A stretch of 64,000 nucleotides of DNA from contig NZ_JAUPEV010000001.1 of the NCBI RefSeq assembly GCF_030686155.1, positions 186,001 through 250,000 of the forward strand, read 5' to 3'. The notes beneath the pieces are model-generated. The model made no database searches. It was not told the origin of the DNA and worked only from the letters and a program-made list of their open reading frames with translations. Positions 25,524 to 34,156 of the stretch are shown piece by piece (positions within the stretch are counted from its first letter, which is position 1; each line of letters begins with the position of its first letter). This DNA is from Helicobacter_J cappadocius. Lineage in GTDB: Bacteria; Campylobacterota; Campylobacteria; Campylobacterales; Helicobacteraceae. Both the position numbers and the translations under genes were made by a program.

Positions 25524-27557
25524 TTGAAAAAGCTTTTTTTATGTCTTTTATTATTTGATTTTGTTTATTCGCTAGAGACAGAAACATTGTCAAAGGTCAC
25601 GACTACTGCACAAAAAGAACCTCAAAAAGAGGTTGAATTTGCCAATAAAACTTCCATATCCGCTGATGATATAGAAAAACATCAGGCCACCAATCTTCGG
25701 GATATATTTTCACAAGACCCTAGCATTAATGTTGGCGGAGGAAATCCTACAGCTCAAAAAATTTATGTTCGGGGCTTAGAAGACAGACTTTTTAATGTTA
25801 GTGTTGATGGGGCAACTCAAGGTGGAAATGTTTTTCATCATCAAGGAAATGTTAATATTGATCCCATGATGATTAAATCCGTAGATGTACAGAAAGGATC
25901 AGCCAATGCCTCTGCAGGACCAGGAGCTTTAGCAGGGGCAATTACTGTTAGCACAAAAGATGCGAGTGATTTGTTAAAACCAGGTCAAAAAGTAGGAGCA
26001 CAGATCGGATTAGGTGGTTTTAGTAATGCTGGATATAGGCTTAAAGGCAGTGTTTATGGATCAATAAATGATTATATAGACGTTCTAGCCTATGTAAATC
26101 AGACAAATATCAGTTATTATCGTGATGGACATGATGAAAAGGTAATTGGATCGGGGTCAGATCAAAACAATCTTTTACTCAAAGTAAATGGAAATCTAAG
26201 TGAGAATCAAAAATATTTTATTTCTTTTAATCGGATTTATGACAAAACAACTGCTCCTTTTGCCACTAACCTCTCTTCAAGAGAACTCTCTCTTTTTGAT
26301 CATTATAATGATACGAAAAATCTCAGTATTGGATATGAACTCGCTCATCAAAAAGGGTTTCATCCCAATATAAAAACAAATTTTTATTATTCTACAAGGG
26401 GTTTGATGTTGAAATCTTTGAGTGCTTTAGATTCTGCTTTAGATTCAGAAGTTGCAGATAGAAATATTGATCTAGAAAATTTCGGCGGAAATCTATTGTT
26501 GTCTCATAGTTTTGGTAAAAATATGGATAATACCTTTGAGTATGGACTCAATTATCAAGGAATGTATGTAAGCGATAAAGATATTTCAAAACAAGCTATA
26601 GCTATGGGAGATAGAGGCGAGGAATCTAGCAATATTTTTGGCGGATTTTTACAGGCAAAATTTTATCTTCTGCCTTCTTTGATTTGGGGGGTGGGAAGTA
26701 GATATGATATGTATTACTATCAGGATAAAAACTCTCAAAGCCATCTTACGCAAGGTTTTTCTCCTAGTACAACCCTAAGTTATAACCCGATAGATACATT
26801 GAATTTAAGACTTTCTTATGCCTATACTACAAGGGGGGCTGAACCAGGAGATGCTACATTGCTTCAAGAAGGCAATGTTCGGATTGCTAAAAATCTCAAA
26901 GCTGAAAATTCTCAAAATGTAGAATTTGATTTGGATTATATGGGGGATTATTTCAGTTTCAGGGGAGCTGTGTATTATAAAAATATCGGTAATTTCATCA
27001 ATAGCTATGCTCCAGATCCTGTGATTCCTGATGGAGGACTGCGATCAAATATGTCTGATAAGATTGATGTGTATGGTTATGAGGGGGGAATTGGATTTGA
27101 TTATAAAGGATTTACTTCATATTTTTCACTTGCCCAGTCTTTTCCGATGGTAAAAAATCATCTTTTGCAAGATACTTATGAATTAGGGGCAGTTTATGGT
27201 CGTGTTTATAATATCAGGCTTGGCTATAATTTTGATTCTATTCATTTGAGCTTAGGGTGGCTCACAAGTATTACAGAAGGCATAAAATACAATGGATGGG
27301 ATATTTACAACAATGAATTAGGAGAAGTGAATAAAAAAGGATATGTGATAGATAATCTTTATATCAATTGGGACCCTTTAGGTAAAGATAGACTTCATTT
27401 GGGATTGAGTATTTTGAACCTCACTAATAAATTCTATATCGATCAAACCAGTCCTTTTAAAAACGAAGCAGACGATAAATTGAGCAGTTCCAATATCGGA
27501 GCAGCAATGCCAAATCCTGGAATTGATGTGAGATTTGAAGTTGGGTATCAATTTTGA
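25524..27557 (+). CDS. TonB-dependent outer membrane receptor, FrpB-type, copy 2
   Basis: 677 residues. Signal peptide MKKLFLCLLLFDFVYS, a plug with GGGNPTAQKIYVRGLEDRLFNVSVDG and GSANASAGPGALAGAITVSTKDASDLL, and a barrel ending FEVGYQF. The TTG start follows AGAGGAG by six bases. It is clearly homologous to copy 1 along its whole length, and a plug segment of about 46 bp differs by one base between the copies. The small periplasmic HbpS-like gene follows after 44 bp, suggesting a shared substrate route, possibly heme. Confidence 0.92.
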   Translation: MKKLFLCLLLFDFVYSLETETLSKVTTTAQKEPQKEVEFANKTSISADDIEKHQATNLRDIFSQDPSINVGGGNPTAQKIYVRGLEDRLFNVSVDGATQGGNVFHHQGNVNIDPMMIKSVDVQKGSANASAGPGALAGAITVSTKDASDLLKPGQKVGAQIGLGGFSNAGYRLKGSVYGSINDYIDVLAYVNQTNISYYRDGHDEKVIGSGSDQNNLLLKVNGNLSENQKYFISFNRIYDKTTAPFATNLSSRELSLFDHYNDTKNLSIGYELAHQKGFHPNIKTNFYYSTRGLMLKSLSALDSALDSEVADRNIDLENFGGNLLLSHSFGKNMDNTFEYGLNYQGMYVSDKDISKQAIAMGDRGEESSNIFGGFLQAKFYLLPSLIWGVGSRYDMYYYQDKNSQSHLTQGFSPSTTLSYNPIDTLNLRLSYAYTTRGAEPGDATLLQEGNVRIAKNLKAENSQNVEFDLDYMGDYFSFRGAVYYKNIGNFINSYAPDPVIPDGGLRSNMSDKIDVYGYEGGIGFDYKGFTSYFSLAQSFPMVKNHLLQDTYELGAVYGRVYNIRLGYNFDSIHLSLGWLTSITEGIKYNGWDIYNNELGEVNKKGYVIDNLYINWDPLGKDRLHLGLSILNLTNKFYIDQTSPFKNEADDKLSSSNIGAAMPNPGIDVRFEVGYQF

Positions 27558-27601
27558 AATTAGTTATATAATCAAGAAGAACTTAAAATAAAGGAAAAAC
27601 A

Positions 27602-28084
27602 ATGAATAGTAAGTTTTTATTTTTAGCTTTAGTATTTGGAGCATCATTTGCACAGGCATTGCCTAAAGAACCTATTTTAACTACAGAAGTTGCGCTGAAA
27701 ATGGCACAAAGCACTTTTGATAAATGCAAAACTCAAGGCTATAGTGTATCTGTGAATGTCTTAGATAGAGGGGGAAATCAGATTGCATTTTTAAAAGATG
27801 AAAATGCCGGAGTTCATACTATAGAAGGGAGTTACAAAAAAGCTTTTACAGCCCTATCTACAAAGACTCCTTCCTCAAAACTTGCTGAAAAGATGATGAA
27901 AAAACAGATTCCAGAAGGAATGGTGAATTTAAGTAAGAACTTTGTTTTTCTAGCAGGGGGAATACCCATAAAAGTCGATAATGTTGTTATAGGAAGCGTT
28001 GGTGTGAGCGGTGCACCTGTTGGAGAGATTGATGAAAAATGTGCTCAAGCAGGAATTGAAAGTATCCAAAAAGAATTGAAATGA
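27602..28084 (+). CDS. Periplasmic GlcG/HbpS-family protein (heme-binding-like)
   Basis: 160 residues with signal peptide MNSKFLFLALVFGASFAQALP. The rest matches the GlcG/HbpS family: TTEVALKMAQSTFDKCKTQGYSVSVNVLDRGGNQIAFLKDENAG, SYKKAFTALS, and FLAGGIPIKVDNVVIGSVGVSGAPVGEIDEKCAQAGI. Family members bind heme (HbpS) or have unknown small ligands. Its place behind two TonB receptors suggests a role in periplasmic heme or metal handling. A ribosome site AAAGGAAAA precedes the ATG, and a strong hairpin follows. Confidence 0.85.
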   Translation: MNSKFLFLALVFGASFAQALPKEPILTTEVALKMAQSTFDKCKTQGYSVSVNVLDRGGNQIAFLKDENAGVHTIEGSYKKAFTALSTKTPSSKLAEKMMKKQIPEGMVNLSKNFVFLAGGIPIKVDNVVIGSVGVSGAPVGEIDEKCAQAGIESIQKELK

Positions 28085-28089
28085 TTTTG

Positions 28090-28120
28090 CACCGATAAAA
28101 ATCTAGTGTTTTTATCGGTG
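28090..28120 (+). terminator. Strong hairpin after the receptor operon
   Basis: CACCGATAAAAA pairs perfectly with TTTTTATCGGTG (12 bp) around the 7-base loop TCTAGTG, starting 6 bp after the HbpS-like stop codon. The 3' arm begins with five T but no T run follows the stem. It overlaps the start of the outer membrane protein remnant. Confidence 0.7.
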
Positions 28121-28368
28121 GAGATATTGGCATTAGTGCAAACTCAGGTGCAGGTAGTATTACTATTGGCTCTACAGAAATATCGCTTAGTCCATCTTAT
28201 GGTGTTAAGGCGGGTTATCAGCAATACTTTGGTGGCTATAACAGCTTACGAATTTATGGGAATTTTAATTATTTATATCTCAATAATGATTATATGATGA
28301 AAATATGGTATAAATGTCGATTATCTGCTAATATCTTTAAATTAGTCTATTTACCTCATCTTTCTTAG
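28099..28368 (+). pseudogene. Remnant of an outer membrane beta-barrel protein
   Basis: An open frame without a start codon or signal peptide reads VFIGGDIGISAN, then GSTEISLSPSYGVKAGYQQYF and LRIYGNFNYLYL, the typical N-terminal strands of Helicobacter outer membrane proteins (GxKxGYQxYF, LRxYxxFxY). After about 70 codons the barrel pattern is lost and the frame ends at 28366-28368. Both ends are missing, so this is a decayed fragment. Confidence 0.7.
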
Positions 28369-28450
28369 ATACTCAAAAAGGTAAGGGAAGTAGAGTGCGT
28401 TTTATATCTGAATGAAAGCATAAAATCAAGTAAAAATAGCAATATTTAGA

Positions 28451-29533
28451 TCAAGCATAAAATCTTTCTTTGATGGTTTTAAATATCTCTTCAAAATTTG
28501 CAGGTTTTGGCTCAAAAAGCTTTCGAGCATTAGCTTTTTTAGCTATTGAAGGTTTTTTTGTAGCAAGGATGCTTTTTACTTCTTCATAAACTTCTTGCGA
28601 ATTTTTACAATGCCTCATCAGGTGGTTATTCAAAAGGTATTTGTCGTGAAACAAAAACAAAGATCTCGTAGAAATCGTAGGAATACCTAAATAACAAGCT
28701 TCTAAATTCATCGTACCTCCTCCACCTACGAGAATATCAATAAAAGGATAAAAATCAGCAGGAGGAAGTTTTTCCTCTATGATAAAAATATTTTCAAACC
28801 CTTTGAAATATAAACCCTCTTTGCCGTATCTTGGCATAATCACGACATTCACATCTAGACAAGAGGCAATTTTTTCGATACTTTCATAGATAATGGGTAG
28901 TTTTTCCTTCACATAGTGGGCTTTGTACTCTTCTTCTCGAAAAAGAATGCTCGGCCGATTTTGTGGGATATTGAATGTTTTCCTAAAATCAATACCAGGT
29001 TGCATATCTTTGAGCCATAATGCAATATCAATAAAGTCATAACTAATGATATTCTTAGCAGGGACACCCATAGAGGCATAACAGATTTCTGGCACAACAA
29101 ACGGATGAAATATAAGCGAACTTAGTGGAAGTGTGAGTTTGGAGAGAATGGTCATAGAGTCAATATCAAAATGATCATTTTTTAAGGGGGTATCAGAAAA
29201 ATTTACAATGGGTATGCCTAGTGCATATGCCGTCTGAACTCCATCAACACTAGCACCGGTTATGAATAGTTTGGGTATTCCTGTTTTTTCAAAAAGCTCT
29301 AAAAAAGCTTTTTGGCGATCTAGCCTCGCGTTAAATTTTCCTAGAGGACTTTCTCCACCATATCCCCCAACACATATGTTTGAAATATTAAATAATTCCA
29401 AAAGTTCCCAACATTCGCTATATTCTTTGCTTTTGCGTGTGGTGATGATAACCTCATCAAGTTCCTTGAGTTTGGGAATAAGGGGATTGAAAAATAATAC
29501 ATATTTAGGATCAATGATATCAAGCCAAATCAA
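28451..29533 (-). CDS. DUF354 family protein, glycosyltransferase-like
   Basis: 360 residues. The start MIWLDIIDPKYVLFFNPLIPKLKELDEVIITTR and GGGGTMNLEACYLGIPTIST near residue ~270 are marks of DUF354, a GT-B-like fold family related to UDP-GlcNAc 2-epimerase and MurG-type enzymes. Function is unproven; a role in surface sugar metabolism is likely. The TTG start at 29533 overlaps the stop codon of the preceding small gene and follows GGTGGAG. It lies in a run with fbp and the 67-residue gene. Confidence 0.78.
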   Translation of the reverse strand: MIWLDIIDPKYVLFFNPLIPKLKELDEVIITTRKSKEYSECWELLELFNISNICVGGYGGESPLGKFNARLDRQKAFLELFEKTGIPKLFITGASVDGVQTAYALGIPIVNFSDTPLKNDHFDIDSMTILSKLTLPLSSLIFHPFVVPEICYASMGVPAKNIISYDFIDIALWLKDMQPGIDFRKTFNIPQNRPSILFREEEYKAHYVKEKLPIIYESIEKIASCLDVNVVIMPRYGKEGLYFKGFENIFIIEEKLPPADFYPFIDILVGGGGTMNLEACYLGIPTISTRSLFLFHDKYLLNNHLMRHCKNSQEVYEEVKSILATKKPSIAKKANARKLFEPKPANFEEIFKTIKERFYA

Positions 29534-29733
29534 AATTCAAATTCTCCACCTTGCCCCTTATTCATACTCTCATATACGGATTTGACATAATTTTTTCTAA
29601 TGCTACATTCGAGTATTTCAGAGCATTTTAGACAGCTTGAGGTATTTTTTTCTACCTGACATTTTTTTAGGGTTGCTAGATTTTGTTCGAGTCTGTTTTC
29701 CCAAATGTCTTTTGGTGGATGGGTTTCACTCAT
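29530..29733 (-). CDS. Small Cys-containing protein downstream of fbp
   Basis: 67 residues. Four Cys in the middle (KKCQVEKNTSSCLKCSEILECSIRKNYVKSVYESMN) could bind a metal, and the protein ends EFEF. There is no signal peptide. GGAG five bases before the ATG, overlap with the end of fbp (8 bp) and with the start of the DUF354 gene support real translation. H. pylori has a small gene of similar position next to fbp. Function unknown. Confidence 0.75.
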   Translation of the reverse strand: MSETHPPKDIWENRLEQNLATLKKCQVEKNTSSCLKCSEILECSIRKNYVKSVYESMNKGQGGEFEF

Positions 29734-30559
29734 AGATTCTCCTTACCTCATTGATTTCTTCAATAGATCCAAAAAAACATGGTGATGTATCATGAATGCC
29801 ATTTATTGGGAGTTCCAGCAATCTGTTTTTTCCATCGATAGCCCCTCCTCCTGCTTTTTCATAAATAAAGGCAAATGGAAAAACTTCAAAGAGTTTTCTG
29901 AGCTTTCCATTTGGTGCATCAGAGGTTGCAGGGTAACTAAACAATCCTCCTTTTTTTATAAGGATTTGGTGTAAGTCAGGGACCATCCCCCCAGAATATC
30001 TGAGACGGTATCCTTTTTGAAAAAAAGAATCAATAAGAGTTTTGTGTTTTGATGACCAATTTTTTTGAGTGCCACCTGGTGCGTTGATTTTACCACTTTC
30101 ATTGAGTTTAAGCGGAGGTTGTTTTTTCCAAGATTTGCCATCGTAGATAAAGTAAGAGAGCACATCGTTCGCAAACACAAGCTCTAGTCTAGGACCATAG
30201 ACAACATATGCTGCAGCTATGATATTTTTTGATTCAAAGCCCTCTTTGTAGATTCCAAATATTGAACCCACACTTAGATTTGATGATATGATCGAAGAGC
30301 CATCAAGGGGATCATAAGCAATGAAATAAGATCCATAATCTTTATAGATGACCTCATTTTTTTCTTCACTGCATAATCCTCGCACAGAATTTAGAGATAG
30401 GAGTTCTTCTTCAATGATTTTATCAGCCTTTACATCAATTCCTAGTTGATTATCTCCACTTGAGTTTGTTGTGGATAGATAATCAGTATGGCTTACTTTT
30501 AATAGATTTTGTATCTTTTGAGCAGAGCTTTGGAATGCCAAAATAAAATCTTCCATCAT
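29726..30559 (-). CDS. fbp: Fructose-1,6-bisphosphatase class I
   Basis: About 277 residues, shorter than E. coli Fbp (332) but typical for this group. It hydrolyses fructose 1,6-bisphosphate in gluconeogenesis. The metal-binding motif DPLDGSSIISSNLSVGSIFGIY, the upstream Glu pair in LCSEEKNE, RYSGGMVPDLHQIL and FEKAGGGAIDG-like block (YEKAGGGAIDGKNRLLEL) are present. I start at the ATG at 30559 after GGAG rather than the in-frame TTG at 30571. Divergent from rpe; TATAAT at 30586-30591 on the - strand. Confidence 0.93.
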   Translation of the reverse strand: MMEDFILAFQSSAQKIQNLLKVSHTDYLSTTNSSGDNQLGIDVKADKIIEEELLSLNSVRGLCSEEKNEVIYKDYGSYFIAYDPLDGSSIISSNLSVGSIFGIYKEGFESKNIIAAAYVVYGPRLELVFANDVLSYFIYDGKSWKKQPPLKLNESGKINAPGGTQKNWSSKHKTLIDSFFQKGYRLRYSGGMVPDLHQILIKKGGLFSYPATSDAPNGKLRKLFEVFPFAFIYEKAGGGAIDGKNRLLELPINGIHDTSPCFFGSIEEINEVRRIYE

Positions 30560-30652
30560 TTTTTGCTCCAAATTTTTTTGATTAAATTATATCTTATTGG
30601 GTTTTATGATATGCTTTAAAAGTTAAAATTCACAAATAAGAGGTTTTGTTGC

Positions 30653-31291
30653 ATGTTGATCGCTCCTAGTATATTGTCGGCGAATTTTTTGGATCTTGGA
30701 TCTGAAGTTCGTTCTATTTGTGATGGAGGATGTGATTATGTGCATATTGATATTATGGATGGGCATTTTGTTCCTAATCTCACGATAGGTCCTTTGGTTG
30801 TAAAAGAAGTTGCTAAGATATCTTCTAAACCTTTAGATATTCATTTGATGGTTGAGAATGTTTCATTTTTTGTGGATATGTTTGCTCCTATAAAACCTGA
30901 ATTTATGAGTGTCCACATCGAAGAAGTAAAACATCTCAATCGTTTGATTTCTCATATTAGAAATAGCGGTATAAGACCGGGTGTGGTTTTAAATCCACAT
31001 ACAAGCGAAGAGGCTCTAAAATATATCATAGAAGATGTGGATATGGTGCTATTAATGAGTGTAAATCCAGGCTTTGGGGGACAGAAATTCATTCCAAATA
31101 TTTACAAAAAGATTCAAAACTTGAAAGATATGATTTTTGCTAAAAACCCAAATTGCTTGATTGAGGTTGATGGAGGGGTGAATGATAAAAATATTGATTT
31201 GCTCAAGCAATCAGGAGCGGATATAGTAGTAGCAGGAAACTATATATTCAGCAGTGATGATTATCAAAAGGCTATTTTGTCTCTACGATGA
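30653..31291 (+). CDS. rpe: Ribulose-phosphate 3-epimerase
   Basis: 212 residues, a TIM barrel. Pentose phosphate pathway enzyme converting ribulose 5-phosphate to xylulose 5-phosphate. Motifs: APSILSANFLDLG, HIDIMDGHFVPNLTIGP (metal His and Asp), DIHLMVE, MSVNPGFGGQKF and EVDGGVND. The ATGA overlap with dnaQ couples translation; fbp, rpe, dnaQ order is as in H. pylori. Confidence 0.96.
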   Translation: MLIAPSILSANFLDLGSEVRSICDGGCDYVHIDIMDGHFVPNLTIGPLVVKEVAKISSKPLDIHLMVENVSFFVDMFAPIKPEFMSVHIEEVKHLNRLISHIRNSGIRPGVVLNPHTSEEALKYIIEDVDMVLLMSVNPGFGGQKFIPNIYKKIQNLKDMIFAKNPNCLIEVDGGVNDKNIDLLKQSGADIVVAGNYIFSSDDYQKAILSLR

Positions 31292-32034
31292 ATTATGATC
31301 AGTTCTATAATAAACTTAGAAGCTCTCCAATGTCTAAAATGGATTTTTTAGAGGGTATTTCGAGCATATGGGGGATATCTGGAGATGTGGATGAGGAAAT
31401 ACAAACCCTTAAATCTCGTGGATTTCCAATAAGTGAGCAAGATGAAAGTATATTTTTAGATACTATCAAAACAAAATTACAAAATCAGGTTTTTTGTTTT
31501 GTGGATATTGAAACTACTGGTTCTAAACCCGAAGAATACTCTATTATCGAAATAGGAGCGTTGAAGTATCAAAATGGAAATATTATAGATAAATTTGAAA
31601 GCTTTGTGCATGTTGAAGATATTCCAGAAAAGATCACTGAACTCACAGGAATCAGCACTCAAACCGTGCAAAACTCTCCTTGCTTGAGTAGTGTTTTGAG
31701 AGATTTTAGAATATTTTTAAACGATTGTGTTTTTGTTGCACACAATGTTAATTTTGACTATGGGTTTATTAGCTACCAAATGGAAAAAATCGGTTTGGGT
31801 GCAATGCTTAATGTTAAGTTATGCACCATAGATTTGGCACATAAAACTATTCTTTCTCCACGTTATTCTTTGCCATTTTTAAATGAGTTTTTAGGTATCA
31901 ATACTCCTATTTCTCATCGAGCATATGCTGATGCTTTGACTTCATTGAGAGTTTTTGAGACATCTTTATTGTGTATTCCTAAATGGATAAATAATACGCA
32001 AGATTTGTTGGACTTTTCAAAGGGTAAAAAGTAG
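31288..32034 (+). CDS. dnaQ: DnaQ-family 3'-5' exonuclease
   Basis: 248 residues. After ~65 N-terminal residues (a winged-helix-like segment, SMSKMDFLEGISSIWGI) comes the exonuclease domain: ExoI FVDIETTGSKPEEYSIIEIGA, ExoII VAHNVNFDYGFI, ExoIII HRAYADA. Probable proofreading epsilon subunit of DNA polymerase III or a related exonuclease; the extra N-terminal region distinguishes it from E. coli DnaQ. Converges on a glycosyltransferase gene. Confidence 0.88.
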   Translation: MNYDQFYNKLRSSPMSKMDFLEGISSIWGISGDVDEEIQTLKSRGFPISEQDESIFLDTIKTKLQNQVFCFVDIETTGSKPEEYSIIEIGALKYQNGNIIDKFESFVHVEDIPEKITELTGISTQTVQNSPCLSSVLRDFRIFLNDCVFVAHNVNFDYGFISYQMEKIGLGAMLNVKLCTIDLAHKTILSPRYSLPFLNEFLGINTPISHRAYADALTSLRVFETSLLCIPKWINNTQDLLDFSKGKK

Positions 32035-32043
32035 CTCTACTTT
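32028..32043. repeat. Short palindrome at the dnaQ/glycosyltransferase convergent stops
   Basis: AAAGTAG and CTACTTT face each other around CT, so both genes end in a TAG within the same palindrome. The stem can close only with a small internal loop; possibly a weak two-way terminator. Confidence 0.5.
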
Positions 32044-33176
32044 AACATCGAATAGATCATTTCATTCAAAAGCTTTTCGTTGCTATCTAAGTTTAGTTTT
32101 TTTGCAGCTTCTGATGAGTTTTTTTTGTATGCTTGAATTGTTTTTATATCTAATTTATTGATTGCTTGTGCCATTTTTTTTGCAGAGAAGTTTTTAATAA
32201 TGATACCATTGCGATATTTTTGAATAAAGGGGGTCATTTCTTGATTTGGAGTGATTACTAAAGCAAGTCTAGCTTGGATGTATTCAAAAAATTTGTTAGG
32301 AAGGGCGTGTTTGAGATTGAAGTTTGTGGGAAAAATATTGTAAATACCTATATCATAATGGGAACTGAAGGGAATAATTTGTTCAAAAGTTACAGGAGGT
32401 ATGATTCTGATTTTTTTGCCTTCTAATTGTTTTTTATGAATCATTTTTGTTAGATATTGCATATATTTGTCATCTGTATTTACGAGCATTAGATCAAGAC
32501 AAAATCTGGATTCTAGGTAATCAATGATTTTGATTGTATTTTGGATTTTTCTATTGGGGTTTGCTGCACCATGATAGATAAGCTTGATATGTTTGTCTTC
32601 TGCTATGCTCGGAGTTATGTTATGATAGTTTGGAAGCGAAAAGAACAATTTACAATCTACCCCATAATCCTCTTTGTATCGTTTTTTTAGACCTTCTGAT
32701 ACGGTGATAATGACATCAGCTTCAGGGAGATATTTTTTGCAAAGAAAGTCGTTGAATTTTGCAAAAAGGATTCTCCATCTTAGGTTGGTGATATTTTGAA
32801 CAGGATAGAATTCTCTTGCATCAAATAGAATTTTTGCCTTTTTTTTGTGGGCTAACACGATAGGCAAAAGCACTAAATCATGACAAATAATCACATCAAA
32901 AGAACAATTTTTTAAAACCTCAATGATCTTGAGCCTATTATAAGTATAGATGAGTTTTTCCCATTTTCTAAAAGCAACATCCACCCAGAGCTTCAACTCT
33001 TGGAGGATGTTTCGTTTTTTGTATGCAGGATAGCTAAAAATTTTTACATCCTTTATGGGAGTGGTGTTAATACCCATCGCAGAAACTTGATGTTTACTTT
33101 TGAGTAATTCGATCATATGGTTAGGTCTTGGATTTACAGCAGGATTAGCAGCACATAAGACAAGTATTTTTGCCAT
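32037..33176 (-). CDS. Glycosyltransferase, family 4-like
   Basis: 379 residues, GT-B fold. N-terminal MAKILVLCAANPAVNPRPNHMIELLKSKHQV is a GT4-type acceptor domain start; the middle has VIICHDLVLLPIVLAHKKKAKILFDAREFYP, and the C-terminal half KLIYHGAANPNRKIQNTI...VTFEQIIPFSSHYDIGIYNIFPTNFNLKHALPNKFFEYIQARLALVI matches the nucleotide-sugar site. Probably transfers a sugar in a surface glycan pathway. It overlaps the methyltransferase gene upstream by one base. Confidence 0.82.
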   Translation of the reverse strand: MAKILVLCAANPAVNPRPNHMIELLKSKHQVSAMGINTTPIKDVKIFSYPAYKKRNILQELKLWVDVAFRKWEKLIYTYNRLKIIEVLKNCSFDVIICHDLVLLPIVLAHKKKAKILFDAREFYPVQNITNLRWRILFAKFNDFLCKKYLPEADVIITVSEGLKKRYKEDYGVDCKLFFSLPNYHNITPSIAEDKHIKLIYHGAANPNRKIQNTIKIIDYLESRFCLDLMLVNTDDKYMQYLTKMIHKKQLEGKKIRIIPPVTFEQIIPFSSHYDIGIYNIFPTNFNLKHALPNKFFEYIQARLALVITPNQEMTPFIQKYRNGIIIKNFSAKKMAQAINKLDIKTIQAYKKNSSEAAKKLNLDSNEKLLNEMIYSMLK

Positions 33177-34156
33177 TATTTTTTAATTGCTTTAAAATAA
33201 AATATTTTTGACTCTTCATTGAGTTTAAGTTCAAAAAAATCCAAGATTTTTATCATTGGCTCATATCTTTTTTTGATTTCTGTGATGTCTTCAAAAATCC
33301 TAATATGACCTTCTGAGTGGAAGTTTGGAATAGATCCAATAATAGTGGTTTTGGGTTTTATCTTTGATAGAAGTCTTATATCATCGTTGATATGTTCTAA
33401 CACTTCAAATATAATAATATGGGTGAAGTTTTTTTCAAATATTTTACTTTCAAAAATATCTTCTTTTATAAAATACTCCGACCATGAAGGAATCTGTTCC
33501 CGAGCTATTTTTAATCCTTCATCACTGAAATCAATGCCTTCATAAGAGAGTATGTTGTTTTCATATAGCATTTTTGCAAAGGCCCCATTTCCACAACCTA
33601 TATCTAATACTTTTGCCTTTTGCATACCAAAATCTTGTAGAATCTTTAGGGCATATTTCCATCCTGGATAATAGGGCGTTTTGTCATAGTTTGTGAGGTA
33701 CATTTCACTTTTGAGATAAATGTCATCATAAAAACTATTTTCTTTTTGTGGCTTGGGAATATTTTCAAAGGCAGTTTTTAGGGTTTTTTTAAGTTCTGTT
33801 AAAAAAAGAGTGTCTTTAGATAAACACTCAATGAGGGAATGATTAAAATATTCCTTGATAGAGGATGTTAGCCAATATGAAGGATAAAAGCATCCTGTAT
33901 AAAAATGTATTTTCTCTTGATGTATGCCCAGTGTGATTGTTTTAATATAAAAATCATCACGCAAATGTTTTTTTGCACTGCAAATTACTATAACTTCGCA
34001 ATTTTTCAGCTCATTTTCATCTGTTCCAATAAAGGAATTATTTATATTGCTAGAGTAAAAATCATCATAAATATACACACAAGTATCCATATCTGCACAT
34101 AGGGCATAAAAATTCTGTCCTACTTTTCCATATCCTAAAATTCCTATTTTATCCAT
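33176..34156 (-). CDS. Class I SAM methyltransferase with N-terminal Rossmann-like domain
   Basis: 326 residues. Residues 1-60 (MDKIGILGYGKVGQNFYALCADMD) look like a dinucleotide-binding GxGxxG domain. The methyltransferase domain follows near ~185: KVLDIGCGNGAFAKMLYENNILSYEGIDFSDEGL, with the acidic residue at the end of strand 2, and FTHIIIFEVLEHINDD. Probably modifies a sugar or lipid-linked intermediate together with the flanking glycosyltransferases. It overlaps the 707-residue gene by 13 bp and the GT gene by one base. Two-domain layout is unusual for sugar methyltransferases. Confidence 0.78.
   Translation of the reverse strand: MDKIGILGYGKVGQNFYALCADMDTCVYIYDDFYSSNINNSFIGTDENELKNCEVIVICSAKKHLRDDFYIKTITLGIHQEKIHFYTGCFYPSYWLTSSIKEYFNHSLIECLSKDTLFLTELKKTLKTAFENIPKPQKENSFYDDIYLKSEMYLTNYDKTPYYPGWKYALKILQDFGMQKAKVLDIGCGNGAFAKMLYENNILSYEGIDFSDEGLKIAREQIPSWSEYFIKEDIFESKIFEKNFTHIIIFEVLEHINDDIRLLSKIKPKTTIIGSIPNFHSEGHIRIFEDITEIKKRYEPMIKILDFFELKLNEESKIFYFKAIKK

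Noticed and set aside
28106..28297. A 63-codon frame with GTG start in the outer membrane remnant
   Set aside because: The neighbouring frame shows clear OMP strands; this one is a shifted shadow of it.
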